Source of the DNA: Zhengitettix transpicula
Lineage: Eukaryota > Arthropoda > Insecta > Orthoptera > Tetrigidae
Length of the DNA: 64,000 nt
Assembly: GCA_037074705.1 (NCBI GenBank)
Contig: CM073593.1
Location: 20,673,001 to 20,737,000 of the forward strand
Reading direction: 5' to 3'
Below are positions 37,793 through 49,639 of the stretch, piece after piece. The notes beneath the pieces are model-generated. The model saw only the letters and a program-made list of their open reading frames with translations, made no database searches and was not told the origin of the DNA. A program made the translations under genes and the position numbers. The first letter of the stretch is position 1. Each line of letters begins with the position of its first letter.

Positions 37793-38217
37793 TTATTGTT
37801 CTCACATTACAGGTTGTTGTACAGTATTTTATAATTGGTACTGATGCTTATAGTACTGATTGGGTAAACGTAGTAGAGTGTAACAATATAATTGTATACT
37901 TTACGTTTCCAGTTTGAAAAATTGATGTAATTTTTTCTCAAATGTAAAGTTCATTAGCATATAGCATCGAATCCAATATAAACCTGACGTAGGGACACTT
38001 CAAGTAACTATTTTTTTACTTTTCCGCTCTCCGCTTCGTATCAAGAACCCTGCTTCCGAATCGTATTATTTTCCATAAACAAAAAAAAACGAATTCAGAG
38101 CGTAATTGGACAAACGTCGGTATATGGGACTGAATTTATATAATTTAAAGTAGTACACATTTATTTTAATTACGTATTAAATGTTATTTGTGACCACATT
38201 TAGTTATAATAAATAGA
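37793..38217. other. Gene-free spacer
   Basis: AT-rich; nothing recognised. Confidence 0.4.
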
Positions 38218-38370
38218 AGAATCATTGGTAATTGTTCTACGGCCGTACGTGAAAAACACGATTGGGTTACTACCATATTTGAAAAATAACACGAAATTAA
38301 AAATTGTTGTAATATGTTAACTATTCTCCATAAAAATGTGTTTAACGACCTCATATCAGACATTACAGAG
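38218..38370 (+). repeat. Dispersed repeat F, copy F1
   Basis: Matches 42878-43035 in the same orientation: AATCATT-AATTGT-CTACG, ACCATATTTGAAAAA, GTTAACTATT-TCCAT and CTCATATCAGACATTA are shared. F1 stops matching after GACATTACAG. No ORF. Family unknown. Confidence 0.65.
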
Positions 38371-38814
38371 GTCTGGAAAAAAATTCCCAGCTGGATGTGC
38401 GTTTTGCTGAATTATATGTTTTAAAGTTAGAAGATTATAAAAATTTCTTCCATAAAATCCCGTCACGTATAGTTTTTTTGGTGCATAAAAACTATATTTT
38501 TTTAAAAAAATATTTATTACGATAAACTAAATATATTATAAAGGAATATTAACAAATATATTTTGAGTTTTTAAACTGTGCTGTGCGTTTGTTTCGCTCT
38601 AGGTTCTTGTGTTTTTAGTTTTAATAGCACCTGAAGAAAGGAACAAGGTTTTCAGAAACTCTGTGTGGTATTTATATCATCACTTTTTTTTGTCTGCATT
38701 TGATTGTTTTTATTTTTATTTTATTTTATTCAATATATATTGTCTTACATCTAATCAAAAAATTGTCTCTGAAAAATTGTACACAATTTTAGGCCTACTT
38801 TTTCCTATTGTCAA

Positions 38815-39293
38815 ACCATTTTTTCTTCTCTTTGAAGCTTCTCCGACAGTAGTCAGCTAACATTCATTTTTCCTTGGTAACGTTACTCGATATCACTAAC
38901 ATTCTGCTAAAATGGTTCACCCTGTTCTTTACTGTAGGCTGCCGAGTTTTCTGGAAATTAGTCAATATGGGAGTGCAAGAAATGAACTCTTCAGATCATT
39001 TTCCATCCTTGAGCTTCATACGCTTCATGCGTTGTACAATGTTTTTTTTAGTCAGAGTCCTTAGTGTTTCTCAAAAACTTGTGCACTACATTCTTGAAAG
39101 AGCCCTACGCTTCTTTTTCCTTTTCTCCCATTGTTTCTATAAAGAGGGGATCGGATAAAAGTTTTCTTATGTCGGGGCGAGTGAAAACTCCCTCTTTTAA
39201 CTTGACTTCAGACAGTTACGAGAACTTGGAACAAAAATATCTGCAACAATTCCCATCTCTTGGCAGGGATTTGACAAAACTACTGTATGAGAC
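38815..39293 (-). pseudogene. Decayed copy of an unnamed arthropod repeat-encoded protein
   Basis: The minus strand reads in pieces: FVKSLPRDGNCCRYFC, stop, LSEVKLKEGVFTRPDIRKLL then SDPLFIETMGEKEKEA, stop, GSFKNVVHKFLRNTKDSD, stop; after a frameshift RVHFLHSHID, stop, FPENS and KEQGEPF; after another frameshift MLADYC. I recognise the series 'K-GVF-GP-IRKL', 'S-K-HFLHSH-D-FPEN', 'EQGERFHQD' and 'NMLADYCW' from many near-identical ORFs scattered in arthropod genomes. Their function is not known to me and they behave like transposon cargo. In-frame stops lie at 39216-39218, 39105-39107, 39048-39050 and 38958-38960, so it is dead. The plus-strand frames over it (38874-39158, 39064-39297) are shadows. 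Confidence 0.72.
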
Positions 39294-39469
39294 CTAATTA
39301 AATACGAAGATATCACTTTTTTCTGGTTAAACCAAGGTCGTATTGATGACGTTCTTCTCGCCGGGGGTTACAACTTTGAATACTAAGAAAACCAAATATA
39401 TATATATATAACTGTGATATAGTTGTAGTAAATGAGGTGCTAAAAGAAGAAGAAGAAGTTGTAGACATG

Positions 39470-39692
39470 CTATGTATTCCACATAGTGGCCACTCTAAAA
39501 GCATAGGAAAAAGAATGTGAAAGGGAGGACGCAGAAAGGTAGAGCAAGGTAGCCAAAGTGCTCCCGGGCTATGGTTTAAGGATCGTACCGGGCAAATCGC
39601 CTCAAAGTAATGCAGGGAAAACCCAAGAAAAACCAGCATCAGCAAAGTAGAGTATTTGATACCTGTCCTACGCCTTTTCTATGGCGGGAGAG
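39470..39692 (-). repeat. Retroposon R, copy R4 (diverged, truncated, interrupted)
   Basis: Old copy: CTCCCGGGCTATGGTTTAAG, then AATGCAGGGAAAACCC and CTATGGCGGGAGAG. It lacks a clear T run and stops exactly where copy R5 begins. Confidence 0.75.
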
Positions 39693-40217
39693 TTTTTTTT
39701 TAGGGCAACAGGCTACATGAGGGTAATCCACGTTGGGCAACTCCGCTTTAGTAACATAGGAAGGGATTTGAAAGGGGGGATGCGGAAGGTTGGAGGAAGG
39801 TAGCCAAGGGTTAACTCCCCCGGGCTATATTTTAAGGATCCTACCCGGCATTCGCCTAAAGAAATGCAGGGAAAACCCTATAAAAACCTGCATCAGGTAG
39901 GTCGGGCATTGGGTACTAGTCCCACGCCCTTCCGATAACGGGAGAGGAGTTTGTTGTGGGGACGCAGCATTCCCTTCTCCGTGCCTCGACCAATTTAGGA
40001 GGCAGCTGGCCGACTATTACAACGGGAATAGCGGACAACTCTTACTGTATGCCCAAGGTCTGTGACCCCGGAACATACACCTCTCAGAACAGTCCGAGGT
40101 GCCTCTGCTTGTGGGAACCTTAGTTAAAAACGGAGAGGAAAAGGCATCCCCAAAGAAGGCCCCTTAGTATCTCTCCTACAAGGTTTTGCTTGCGAGAGAA
40201 CATCCCTCACAGGTTCA
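39693..40217 (-). repeat. Retroposon R, copy R5 (full length, with target duplication)
   Basis: Starts with a nine-base T run at 39693 and ends at 40217 after ATCCCTCACAGGTTCA. The 11-bp sequence ATGGCGGGAGA lies on both sides (39681-39691 and 40218-40228). The left copy belongs to older element R4, so this is a real target-site duplication. It fixes the unit at 525 bp including the tail and shows insertion by target-primed reverse transcription. No ORF is present and I see no clear polymerase III B-box. Confidence 0.85.
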
Positions 40218-40230
40218 ATGGCGGGAGACG

Positions 40231-40565
40231 TTTTTTTTTCTTTAGGGCAACAGGATACATGAGGGTAATCCGCGTTGGGCAACTCCCCTTTAATAGCATA
40301 GGAAGGGATTTGAAAGGGGATGCGGAAGGGTAGAGGAAGGTAGCCAAGGATTACTAGGGCCCCCGGGCTATATTTCAAGGATCCTAACCGGCATTCGCCT
40401 AAATAAATGCACGGAAAGCCTTAGACAAACCTGCATCAGGTAGGTCGGGCATTGGGTACTTGTCCCATGCCCTTCCGATAGCGGGAGAGGAGTTTGCTGT
40501 GGGGACGCAGCATTCCCTTCTCCGTGCCTCGACCAGTTTAGGAGGCAGCTGGCCGTCTATTCCAA
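40231..40565 (-). repeat. Retroposon R, copy R6 (truncated)
   Basis: T run with one C, then CTTTAGGGCAACAGGATACA; follows the consensus to CAGCTGGCCGTCTATTCCAA and stops at the T run of R7. It begins within 3 bp of the right target duplication of R5, so the same short site received two insertions. Confidence 0.83.
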
Positions 40566-40772
40566 TTTTTTTTAGGGCAACAGGCTACATGTGGTAATCT
40601 ACGTTGGGCAACTCCCCTTTAATAGCATAGGAAGTGATTTGAAAGGTGGGATGCGGAAGGGTAGAGGAAGGTAGCCAAGGGTTAACTAGGGCCCCCGGGC
40701 TATAGTTTAAAGATCCTACCTGGCATTCGCCTAAAAGCAATGCAGGAAAACCCTAGAAAAACCTGCATCAGA
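40566..40772 (-). repeat. Retroposon R, copy R7 (truncated)
   Basis: T run, AGGGCAACAGGCTACATG, consensus to AACCTGCATCAG at about 40770, then unique sequence. It is the shortest copy and the outermost of the array. Confidence 0.83.
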
Positions 40773-41689
40773 GTTTCCCGAGTATTTAAATATTTTCATT
40801 AAAATAAAATTCGATGTCCATAATCATAACACCACGGGGAGAGAAATTTTTTTTATTGAGCATCTGAATTTAAGAAGTAAAAAAAAATTCAATGCTTGAT
40901 GGAAATAAAATATTTTATATGTATTTTTTTAAAATTAGTATTGGAGATAAAAAAAGTGATAGTTGCATGTATATGTAATTAGCTCTAAGATAAAGTTTAA
41001 AAATTAATAAATAAACTGTCTCATGGTTGTCCAGTGCAACTGTCTGACTCTACAATCCCATAAACAAGGAAAGTAAGGATATATTGTATAACCTCCTTGA
41101 TGACCCAACAACATAGTTAGTATTTTGAAATATCCACAAACCATCCATTGATGTTCTTGATATTGTATGATATTTATATAATCACTTAAATTTTGTCTGT
41201 ATTTGACTATTTGATTTTCTCAAGATTTATTGATTTATTGATTGTTGAATTCACGATCTAATCAAACAGCAGGTTGTTTATATTTATTCCTAGTACCTCG
41301 GACAACATGCTCAAACTCACCTGTAATATTCCCTATCAACTTGTAACCTTTTTCGACACGATCATGCGACGTTCCTCCTAACGATAAAACTGCTTTATCT
41401 ACCTACCCATACCACTATTCTCTTCAACCATTAACTTTTTTTAAAATTTGTTGCCAAGTCCAGTTAGAATTGACGAAATTAATGTGAGAAGTCTTAGTTT
41501 TAAGGCAATATTATAAATAAAAAAAATGCTTAATTTTAAGTGACTTGAGAATTTTACACTAAATGTAAACAAAAACTTGAGTGTACCTAAAATAAAGTGA
41601 CGAGATGAAATTTTTAGATATTTTTTTCGTTTTTACCACGTTGAAATCTATAAGAAAATGTATAAAAATGCTATTAATTTATTTTACTT
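40773..41689. other. Gene-free AT-rich stretch
   Basis: Nothing recognised. Confidence 0.4.
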
Positions 41690-41811
41690 TCAGACCTGTG
41701 TTATTAATAAAACATCATAGCAAGCCTGAGGAAACGTTTGTAACATTAAGAGGAGCTTGTTACTTAATTTAAGAAAGTATTGAATGTTTTCACAGTTTGC
41801 TAAGTGAACTT
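41690..41811 (+). repeat. Dispersed repeat F, copy F3
   Basis: CTGAGGAAACGTTTG, then CTTGTTACTTA and TTTAAGAAAGTATTGA, match the right part of copy F2 (about 43025-43125). Confidence 0.6.
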
Positions 41812-42789
41812 CATTTTACAGATAATCACTAATATTGTTGAACGATAGTGGCCGAGTGACTACGAAGACTTGAGCGACTCGAAAAACAATTTTATAAATG
41901 CATCGCGGAGAGGTTCCGATGAAAGGAGTGCACACGGTTTGCGATGTTTACGAAGCTTAGTTACACCCTCGCTCGTGGCTTAGTTAAGACTCTCAGCTCC
42001 CCTCATAAAACTCCCTGGAAAGTAACAATACGGCTTAACCGATCCCCGCTAAACTTGGAGGAACAATTAGAGTGATTCGTGATTCAGATGATGCTTTTGT
42101 CGCTTTCGAGCTCGCTCACTACCCGCAGGGGCACTCCCCCTTTTAAATTAAAACACTGGGAGTGTTGGATCGATTGCTTCCGGATTCTCCTGGTTCACTT
42201 GCGTCGCATAAAGAACGTATTACCGTTTTTTTTACATTTCTGCATCGCAAAAATCCATTCCACAGGGAGACGTCCGCTAATGAAGAAATATCGAATACTG
42301 CAAAGTATTTGGGATCAATGGACGGTTTCGTTATAATTTCTTGTATCATTTTATTTCTGACTGTTATACCGGGAAACTTCTTGAATTAACTATAACTTGG
42401 TGATAAATAGTTTAAAGTTAATATAAAAGCTAAAAATGACAAATTTATTAACTTAATCGAAGTACTTTCACAGATTGAGTTTGATCAAGAAATCAAACAA
42501 TCCTTAATTCCATCCCGATAAATAAATAATTTTCCTTGCGGTAGTAGAGTTTACCAACTGATACGAGCAAATAAGAATTAACCCATTCTTCAAGTTTGAC
42601 GAATAAAATGGTGAAACATTGAAATTTTGTTATAGGAATAGATCAGTGAACCTATAATTTTAGATAGTTTGTTCTTCCTGGTATTACATTTTGGAACCTT
42701 GTGCTGCGCCAAACTCTCATGGTCCAAATTTGTATTTTTTAAATTATTTTATTTACAGTGGCATCAACTGATAAGGTAATTAGCGTCTA
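41812..42789. other. Unassigned, partly GC-richer stretch
   Basis: About 41920-42330 is GC-richer, with short open frames on both strands (42079-42336 and 42162-42389 plus, 42143-42349 minus). No signature or convincing splice site was found. Confidence 0.3.
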
Positions 42790-42840
42790 AGTAACCTGGC
42801 GCAGATTTGAACCCGGGCCCTCTGTGATGCAAATTTGTTG
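42790..42840 (-). repeat. tRNA-like SINE fragment
   Basis: On the minus strand, GGGTTCAAATC (complement of 42804-42814) resembles a polymerase III B-box and is preceded by GGGCCC. Only about 50 bp can be seen, and the rest of the SINE is missing or too diverged. Confidence 0.4.
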
Positions 42841-42877
42841 TAGTAAAGCTTATTTACTTATTTACCCGCCAGAAAGA

Positions 42878-43125
42878 ACAATCATTATTAATTGTCCTAC
42901 GAGCCTACATGAAAATAACTATTAGATCACCACCATATTTGAAAAAACGAATTTAAAAAATATATTTCATTGTAATACGTTAACTATTTTCCATTAAAAA
43001 TATATATTTAACAAGCTCATATCAGACATTATTAAAAAAAACGTCATAGTCAGACTGAGGAAACGTTTGAACATGAAAACAAGTTTGTTACTTATTTAAG
43101 AAAGTATTGATAGTTTTCAAAATTG
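42878..43125 (+). repeat. Dispersed repeat F, copy F2
   Basis: Longest copy, bridging the segments seen separately in F1 (left half) and F3 (right half, from CAGACATTATT through CTGAGGAAACGTTTGAAC). The CTGAGGA...GAAACG wording is like Penelope-element tails, but no further support is visible. Confidence 0.65.
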
Positions 43126-44525
43126 ATATTCGGCAAAGTACCTTGCTTGTGTTATACCATGAAGTAGAAATAAAAACGTGAAGAATTCTTGGGCCGAGAA
43201 ACAAATACGTCAGGATTTTATTTATAGAGAGGACTCTTACGATTTTTCTATCTTATTATTATCCTTTAGTGATCATTATTAAACTATTTATCATCGTGCA
43301 TATATTCTAAAAAAATAGTTGCTGTGAACTGTATTTAATTCGTGGCGATACTCATTATCTCAATATTTGAGTTAAGCTTTCAAAAATGTGTCACAGTTTG
43401 CATTTAGTGAATTTAGACAGCTAGTAGCGTTTATTCCCTATTTTATTAGTTGATCCTAGTTCCAGTGCTAAAATTTACAATAATCACATAATTGTAAGTT
43501 AAAAATATAAAACGGCTTAAGATGCGTTTTATTGAATCATGTGACGAGTGCATTATAATTATTATTTGCAGAAACGTTGTTGTGCTATTTCATTCATGGC
43601 TACTCATTATTGTCTATTATTTGTCTATTTATTTATCTAATTAGAATAAGTACACATTTATTTGTAATTTTAGAATGGACTCGATGATTAATAATATGTG
43701 ACGTAGTATCTTAATTAGAAAGATATTTTCTCACACGCGCAGAAATATTGTTGGTGCCTCATGTCAACATAGTTAAGAACACATTATTTTTCAATCTAAT
43801 ACCAACATTGTGAACGAAGACGAATCCCGCAACATTTTGCGTCGTTAAGTTACTTTTCATCTACTTAAAACTTTCGTTCAGCTTTCATTCTCTTTGTCAA
43901 ACATAGCCTGGACTCAAATAATTTTACAGTAACTTGCAATAAACTGCCAATATTTCCAGACCATTGCACTGTTATGCTGGCCCATTTTTCCCCAGTTTAC
44001 AATAGTAATTATAGCATTTTAATTTTTTTATATTTCATTTAGCAATCTAAAAATTTGAAGTCGTGGTAGTTTGGTAAGTGAACCGTTTTCCATAAAGCAA
44101 TAATTGTCCGTACCTCATGTGTAAGTAATTCGCGAACACAGGAAACGAGTGGTTAGTCGGCGTGTAGGCTTGCAAGCAATGAGTTTCCGTTCCGTTGGGC
44201 TTACATTGTCCTCTTTCGCTGCTTCTGCTTGCAATGACGTCCATTCGAGTAATTGCCTCACCAAAGTACTACGTAATGTCATCATTCCCGTTCTAGCCTT
44301 CACGCACTGCGGAACAGATACTGTTGCAGGAACCGAAACAATGGCGGACATAATACAATTCAAGAACAAAGATATGACAGATAAGAATCAACTAAGCTGT
44401 ATCCCTGCCAATTATATTAACTTCCAGATTATTACACCACAAATAATGACAACAGTTTAAATGAAACTTTTACAAGATCATCATAATAAGGGTTAAGTTT
44501 TAGTGTTTTCGTCATCACTCTTGTT
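43126..44525. other. Unassigned stretch with a GC-richer patch
   Basis: AT-rich, apart from about 44110-44370, which is GC-richer and open on both strands (44149-44460 plus; 44047-44244 and 44115-44369 minus). I cannot tell whether it is an exon, a repeat or neither. Confidence 0.3.
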
Positions 44526-44930
44526 TTATAGGGACATACTTTATGAGGGTTATCCGCTTTGATGGCTCTCCCCTTTAATAGTATTGGAGGTTATGCAAAA
44601 GGGGGGAATGCGGAAAGTAGAGAACAGTTGCCAAAGAATGACTAGCACACCTGGACTGTATTTGTAGGATCCTACCCAGCATTAACCTAAAAGTGATGCA
44701 GGGTAAACCCTAGAGAAATCTGCATCAGATGGTAATTGTCTGAAGCCCTTCCGATAACGTGATCTGGGTTGGCAGTATTCAAAACTGCATGCCCCGACTG
44801 GATTTGGAGGGCAGCTGGCCGACTGGTCCCCAATAGGGTTTGAGAACAACTCTTACTACATGCCCAACGTCTGCGATCCCGGAACATACACCCCTCAAAT
44901 CCTAGGTGTCACAGATTATTGGAACCATAT
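44526..44930 (-). repeat. Retroposon R, copy R8 (old, diverged)
   Basis: Recognisable by TAGGATCCTACCCAGCATTA, CTCTTACTACATGCCCAA and GATCCCGGAACATACACC. Its T run is lost and substitutions are much more frequent than in R2 or R5, so it is probably an older insertion. Confidence 0.78.
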
Positions 44931-47920
44931 TTTGAAATACCATATTTTAAAGCCGGGATGAGTAAAATCCCGAACAGAAAGATATTCCAACCGGACCTAG
45001 ACAATTGGAGCTAGAACCTTGCTTATTGTATAACCTTTGCTCTAGAGGGGAGCGAGTAGCCTATGTTGTTGAGTCTTAATAAATAGCTAACCGACCAATT
45101 CCATTTATCAAAATTTAATAATTTACTCCTCAAATTATAAAACAAATTAACCTTTTTCGTTTTCATTAATTATTTCATTTTACGTTTCTTCTCTTTTCTT
45201 TGATAAGGTTTTTAATATATTTTAAAAGACGAGACGCAATATAATTTTCAGATAAGGCTGTACCATCGAAGTTAAATTAAAATGAGTAGACCATAATAGG
45301 ATTTCAAAAGAATGATTAAAAATCAAGTCATTCTCAGATGTTGGTAAAAACGAGAAAATATTAAAGCTAGCCCTTTCATGTTGTATAGAAACGATCTTAA
45401 GTGGTTAGAAACGAATGTAATTGAATTCCTGAGAGCGCCCCAGTAACGCACACGTGTAGATCGTCCCCCATCTTTATTAAAACGTTGCCTCCTAATACTC
45501 GACCTTGCACGGCGCGATTATTGACTCGCTTTTAATAGGGATATAGAATTGATGGTAATGAATTTATTTCAAATAGGGATAAGTTATACGAACCACAGTT
45601 TAAATAAAAATAATTAATTTTGAACCACAGCACATGTTGTAACCGGATTTGAATCTTACTGTCAATTTATTTTAATGGAAAATGTTAATCAAACTTATAT
45701 TAAATTTTAGTTAAACTTTGCGACCTATGTAAAAGCTGTCTCTTTCCATATTAGGAGCTCAAAGTAATTAACGGAATTTGAACTCCCGAAAGTCAGCGAA
45801 CGACGTGAGAAATTATATTAGTTATTGAGAATAGTATTACAATTTAAATTCGAGTATTGGCACCTTATTCGACACGAAGTAAGTTTAATTACAGTAAAAT
45901 ACAAGTCAAATGTTCTAACTTTAAAAGTAAACACTTTATAAATAATATTTGAAGCTGATAAACTGAACTTTAGAGAATAATGTTTGCCAATTAGGAAAAT
46001 TGCTCAGCGGTTGAAATACAGTTAAGGTATTCGTGTGAAATTATTAATGAACAATACTTATAATTGAATTAATTCTTATATAATTCGTAATATATATATA
46101 TATTTAATGCAAATTTGAGAATTACTATCCCACTTTTTTCGACGTTGAATGGATTTGTCGATTTTATTTTTCTGTAATTTTTTTGTAATACTTTCTACTT
46201 AATTTTTGTTAAAAAAAGTCAACTGTTTTGATAAGCACCACCTTACAACTAAATGATCACTTCTGTAGCACATTGAAACCACTATTTTCCGTCTCCTGTT
46301 ATCCGCCTTTCCCGCTTAACTTTGCGCGTCAATCGTGAGCGTCTTTGTGTTTCACCGTTACTGTTTTGACTAGGTTTCATGTACCGGAAGTTGTTTTCTT
46401 CATAATGATATGTAATATAGAAACGTAAATAGAAACAATTAATTTTTATTTTTAATGGAAGATTAAATGAAAAGAAGAATTTCAGTTTACAAAAAAAATT
46501 GTTAAAACTCCACTCTTTTGGTCAGAAAAAATTATTATTATATTTAAATCATAATATTCAACAGACACAACGTTTCATTTCTAATTGGGGCCTCTTCATG
46601 TGTACAATTACAATTCAGTTCAGTTATTTAAAAACGAAATAAAGCAATACATGATAATTATAATACAAATATGTATAAATATAATATATAGTGTTGCAAT
46701 TTATCATAAGAAAATCTAGATTAATAAATTTATAACGTGCGGTTTTATCACACATTGCGGCCGAAGTGACAGTAACTGACACGTCTGTGTATTATTAAAT
46801 TTAAGATAACAATTTTATTTAAATTATTGGTGTTAATTTTAACATTAATGGTCGAAACATTGGATCTAATAAGCAATATTTCGCTTATCAATCTGGAATA
46901 ATTTTTACATTCCTCATCTTGTCTTCACATTGTGTAAATGGAAATGATGATTTTTTTTAAAAAAATTTGGACGTTAAATTTCAAATTATTTTTATATTTT
47001 AGTTTTTAGACATCGTTTTGTTTGCCCGATATAACAAGAATTACAATATAAACAATGAATTCTGTAACTAACATTATGTTTATCGAAAGTTCTAATTTTT
47101 TCATTAATATTTTTAACTAAATATAAATATGTAAAGTTTTAAAAATAATCCGATGTTGTAATTAATAAATAGGTCAATTAGTTTACGTTGTGTGTTTTCA
47201 AAAATGGGAAATACGATAAAAAATTGTTCTTAGGCTTATTAATTGGTAATTTGTAAATATCGGACTTCATTTTAATCGGTCTGATTTTGATGTATTTGTA
47301 AATAAATGGAAAGGAATAAGATTTTAGAAGAAGGGTTTTAACAGTTTTTCAATGATATCTTTGTTATATCAATTATGAGATGATTTGACTGCCTTATCTG
47401 CTAGAAAAGAAGTCAGATTATTATTGTTGATTGTAGTTTAATTTTATGGAAGAGATTGTGTTACCGTTCGGCTTGCACCAGAATGTAAAATGAGCTTTGA
47501 TGAATAATAAGAATACTCAAATTCACTAACTTATTTTGAACGTTTCACGTACTAAAATGCATTACAATAGTATTGGAGCGCGAGTAATAAGTAACAACTT
47601 AAAAACCCACTTAAAAATAAAACCTTGCTTTGAGTAGTGTAAATATACCAAAAATTATTTCCTTTAGGGCTTTGATATACTACACTATTTCCTTTACAGA
47701 ATGTAGACACGGATCATTGTAGTAATTTTATGGGCTTTGGTATGCGTTGAAACATATAATTTTGGGCAGATTGCTTATATATAGTTTTAATAGGCTTTCT
47801 TTTCTCAGATTTTTACAAAATTCTTTACATACTTTAATATTGTAAAATATTTGGTCGTCACAACGTCAGAAACAAATTAAGAAATATTTTTGATCAATAA
47901 ACATATATATAAATATATAT
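44931..47920. other. AT-rich, no gene; one hammerhead-like relic on minus strand
   Basis: Only feature noted: 46563-46602, complement ...ATGAAGAGGCCCC... then ATGAAACGTTGTG, related to 52140-52178. Confidence 0.35.
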
Positions 47921-47948
47921 ATTTATTTATACTTTGAAAATAGTATAA

Positions 47949-48191
47949 TCAGAGAGAGAGTGTAGACCTCCCCAAAAACGTTCTGTTGTAAATTTCATCA
48001 TGGTTTGTCTCGTGATGGAAAACAAGTACAGCCATCATTGATTCTGCAGTTGTCATTGGAAACTGGCTTTTGTTTTTAATTATTCTGCCAACTTGGCCAT
48101 ATTTGAGCTGCACGGTAAGTCCGTGAATAAATAAACTGACGGTCACTTGTTTTGCGTCATTCGCCGGTGCTGCAGTTGCCACAGAATCCAT
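47949..48191 (-). CDS. Small unrecognised ORF with poly(A) signal
   Basis: An 80-codon frame starting MDSVATAAPANDAKQVTVSL and ending HDEIYNRTFLGRSTLSL. The start has A at -3 and G at +4, a good eukaryotic context. An AATAAA signal lies about 25 nt past the stop (complement of 47922-47927), the usual spacing for a short 3'UTR. The composition looks more protein-like than the surrounding AT-rich frames: mixed residues, few runs. No signal peptide, membrane segment or known domain is visible. It may be a small gene, the last exon of a larger minus-strand gene, or a repeat fragment. A TA-rich tract follows at about 47900. Confidence 0.3.
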   Translation of the reverse strand: MDSVATAAPANDAKQVTVSLFIHGLTVQLKYGQVGRIIKNKSQFPMTTAESMMAVLVFHHETNHDEIYNRTFLGRSTLSL

Positions 48192-48199
48192 TTATTTAT

Positions 48200-49630
48200 T
48201 CCTGAACTGCGTTGGACATGAGATATCTGAAAATAACCGTTCAATATTGACCGATTAACTCTAAATATTTAAACGCTCGCATCCTTCAAACAGAGGTTCA
48301 AATAGTTTCAATAGAAATAGATAAATTTTGATTGCAAATTTCTCAATCTAAATTTCTCATTAATGTGAAAAAAAGCTGGCGAATAATTTCATGGAAGTAA
48401 TGACAAAAGCCTCTCGGCAAATTTTGTGTCCCTCATTTTTCTCCCTTCGCTGTATGTTAGCCGTTCTTTTTAATCCTCTCAGATCTCTGTTTATCGAGTT
48501 GTTTTATTACAAAAAAAGGGGTTGAGCTCTGACTACGTAACTAATTCCCACATAGAAATGCGCTTTATTCGTGGACAATTATTAAAATACCGATATTTTC
48601 GTATTTTCATATTGTTTGAATTTTATTAAACTGCAAAGGATTTCTCTGAGTTGCTATAGTTTTACAGAATTTTAAACCAAATTATAGAAGTGAAAATAAA
48701 CATAGCTTCGTTTATTTCACATTTAGTTTCATATTATCTTTACAACGCCAGCAAGTAATATAAATTGAAAATTTAGGTATCCTGTTATGTTTTAATAATT
48801 CCTCGTGGGTCGTCTCTTCATTTTAGAATTATATAACTTAAAAAAATTTAGGTCTACGTTTTGCCATTTGTTGTGATTTAATTGAATTTTGGAGTGCTTT
48901 AGATTCTATTCATAGTTTAAGAAGGGCGAAAAATAAAAACCACAAAATTGTAATTAATTTGTGTTATAAAAATTGTTACATAGACACAGCTATAAAGTAT
49001 TGTGTTTTATTTCTTCAATTAATATTTTCCTTTCATGAAATATTGTCATGTTTCTTAATTTTTGGCAATGATTATACACGATAAGGTTGATCAGTTGCGA
49101 GGCGTAGGTTTGTTGAGAACTATTTTGCACTAGGGTAAGTTTTCTTGGGATCGCTTCGAAGAGATCACACTCATGTTTGAGCCAGTAAACCAGTTTTTGA
49201 TTAACAAAACGTGAGAGTTAATCATTTTTTAAGTAACATAATATTTCATTGGCGTTTAAACTAGTGTTGATAATATGTTTAACGGTTTTCATGTCATAAC
49301 AAATTGTTTCTTGAATAAGAATACATTCACGAGAATCAACTTCTTATTGGAGTTATAATAAAATTGAACACTGCTTATTGCGCACTTAATGCGAGTGCTT
49401 ATACTAAATAGGTAAGAAAATACTGCATGAAATGAATGTAAATTTATGAGATCAAAATCAGCACTGCTAGAAATGAGACGACGCAAGCTAATGTTTTTAT
49501 TTTTTGATAGATTATTGCCCAAAGTTACTCGGTGATTTATTCAACCTAATCCTCTATTAGGAAAGGTAATTAATTATACCTAAATAATTTTACGTGAAGG
49601 TTTAAGTACAGTATACAATTATTAAGTGTT
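48200..49630. other. Gene-free AT-rich stretch
   Basis: Nothing recognised. Confidence 0.4.
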
Positions 49631-49639
49631 TTACAAATT

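Noticed and set aside
46080..46105. Short TA tracts at 39.4, 46.1 and 47.9 kb as extra sites of the A-E family
   Set aside because: No matching TGT...ACA ends or internal blocks were found beside them.
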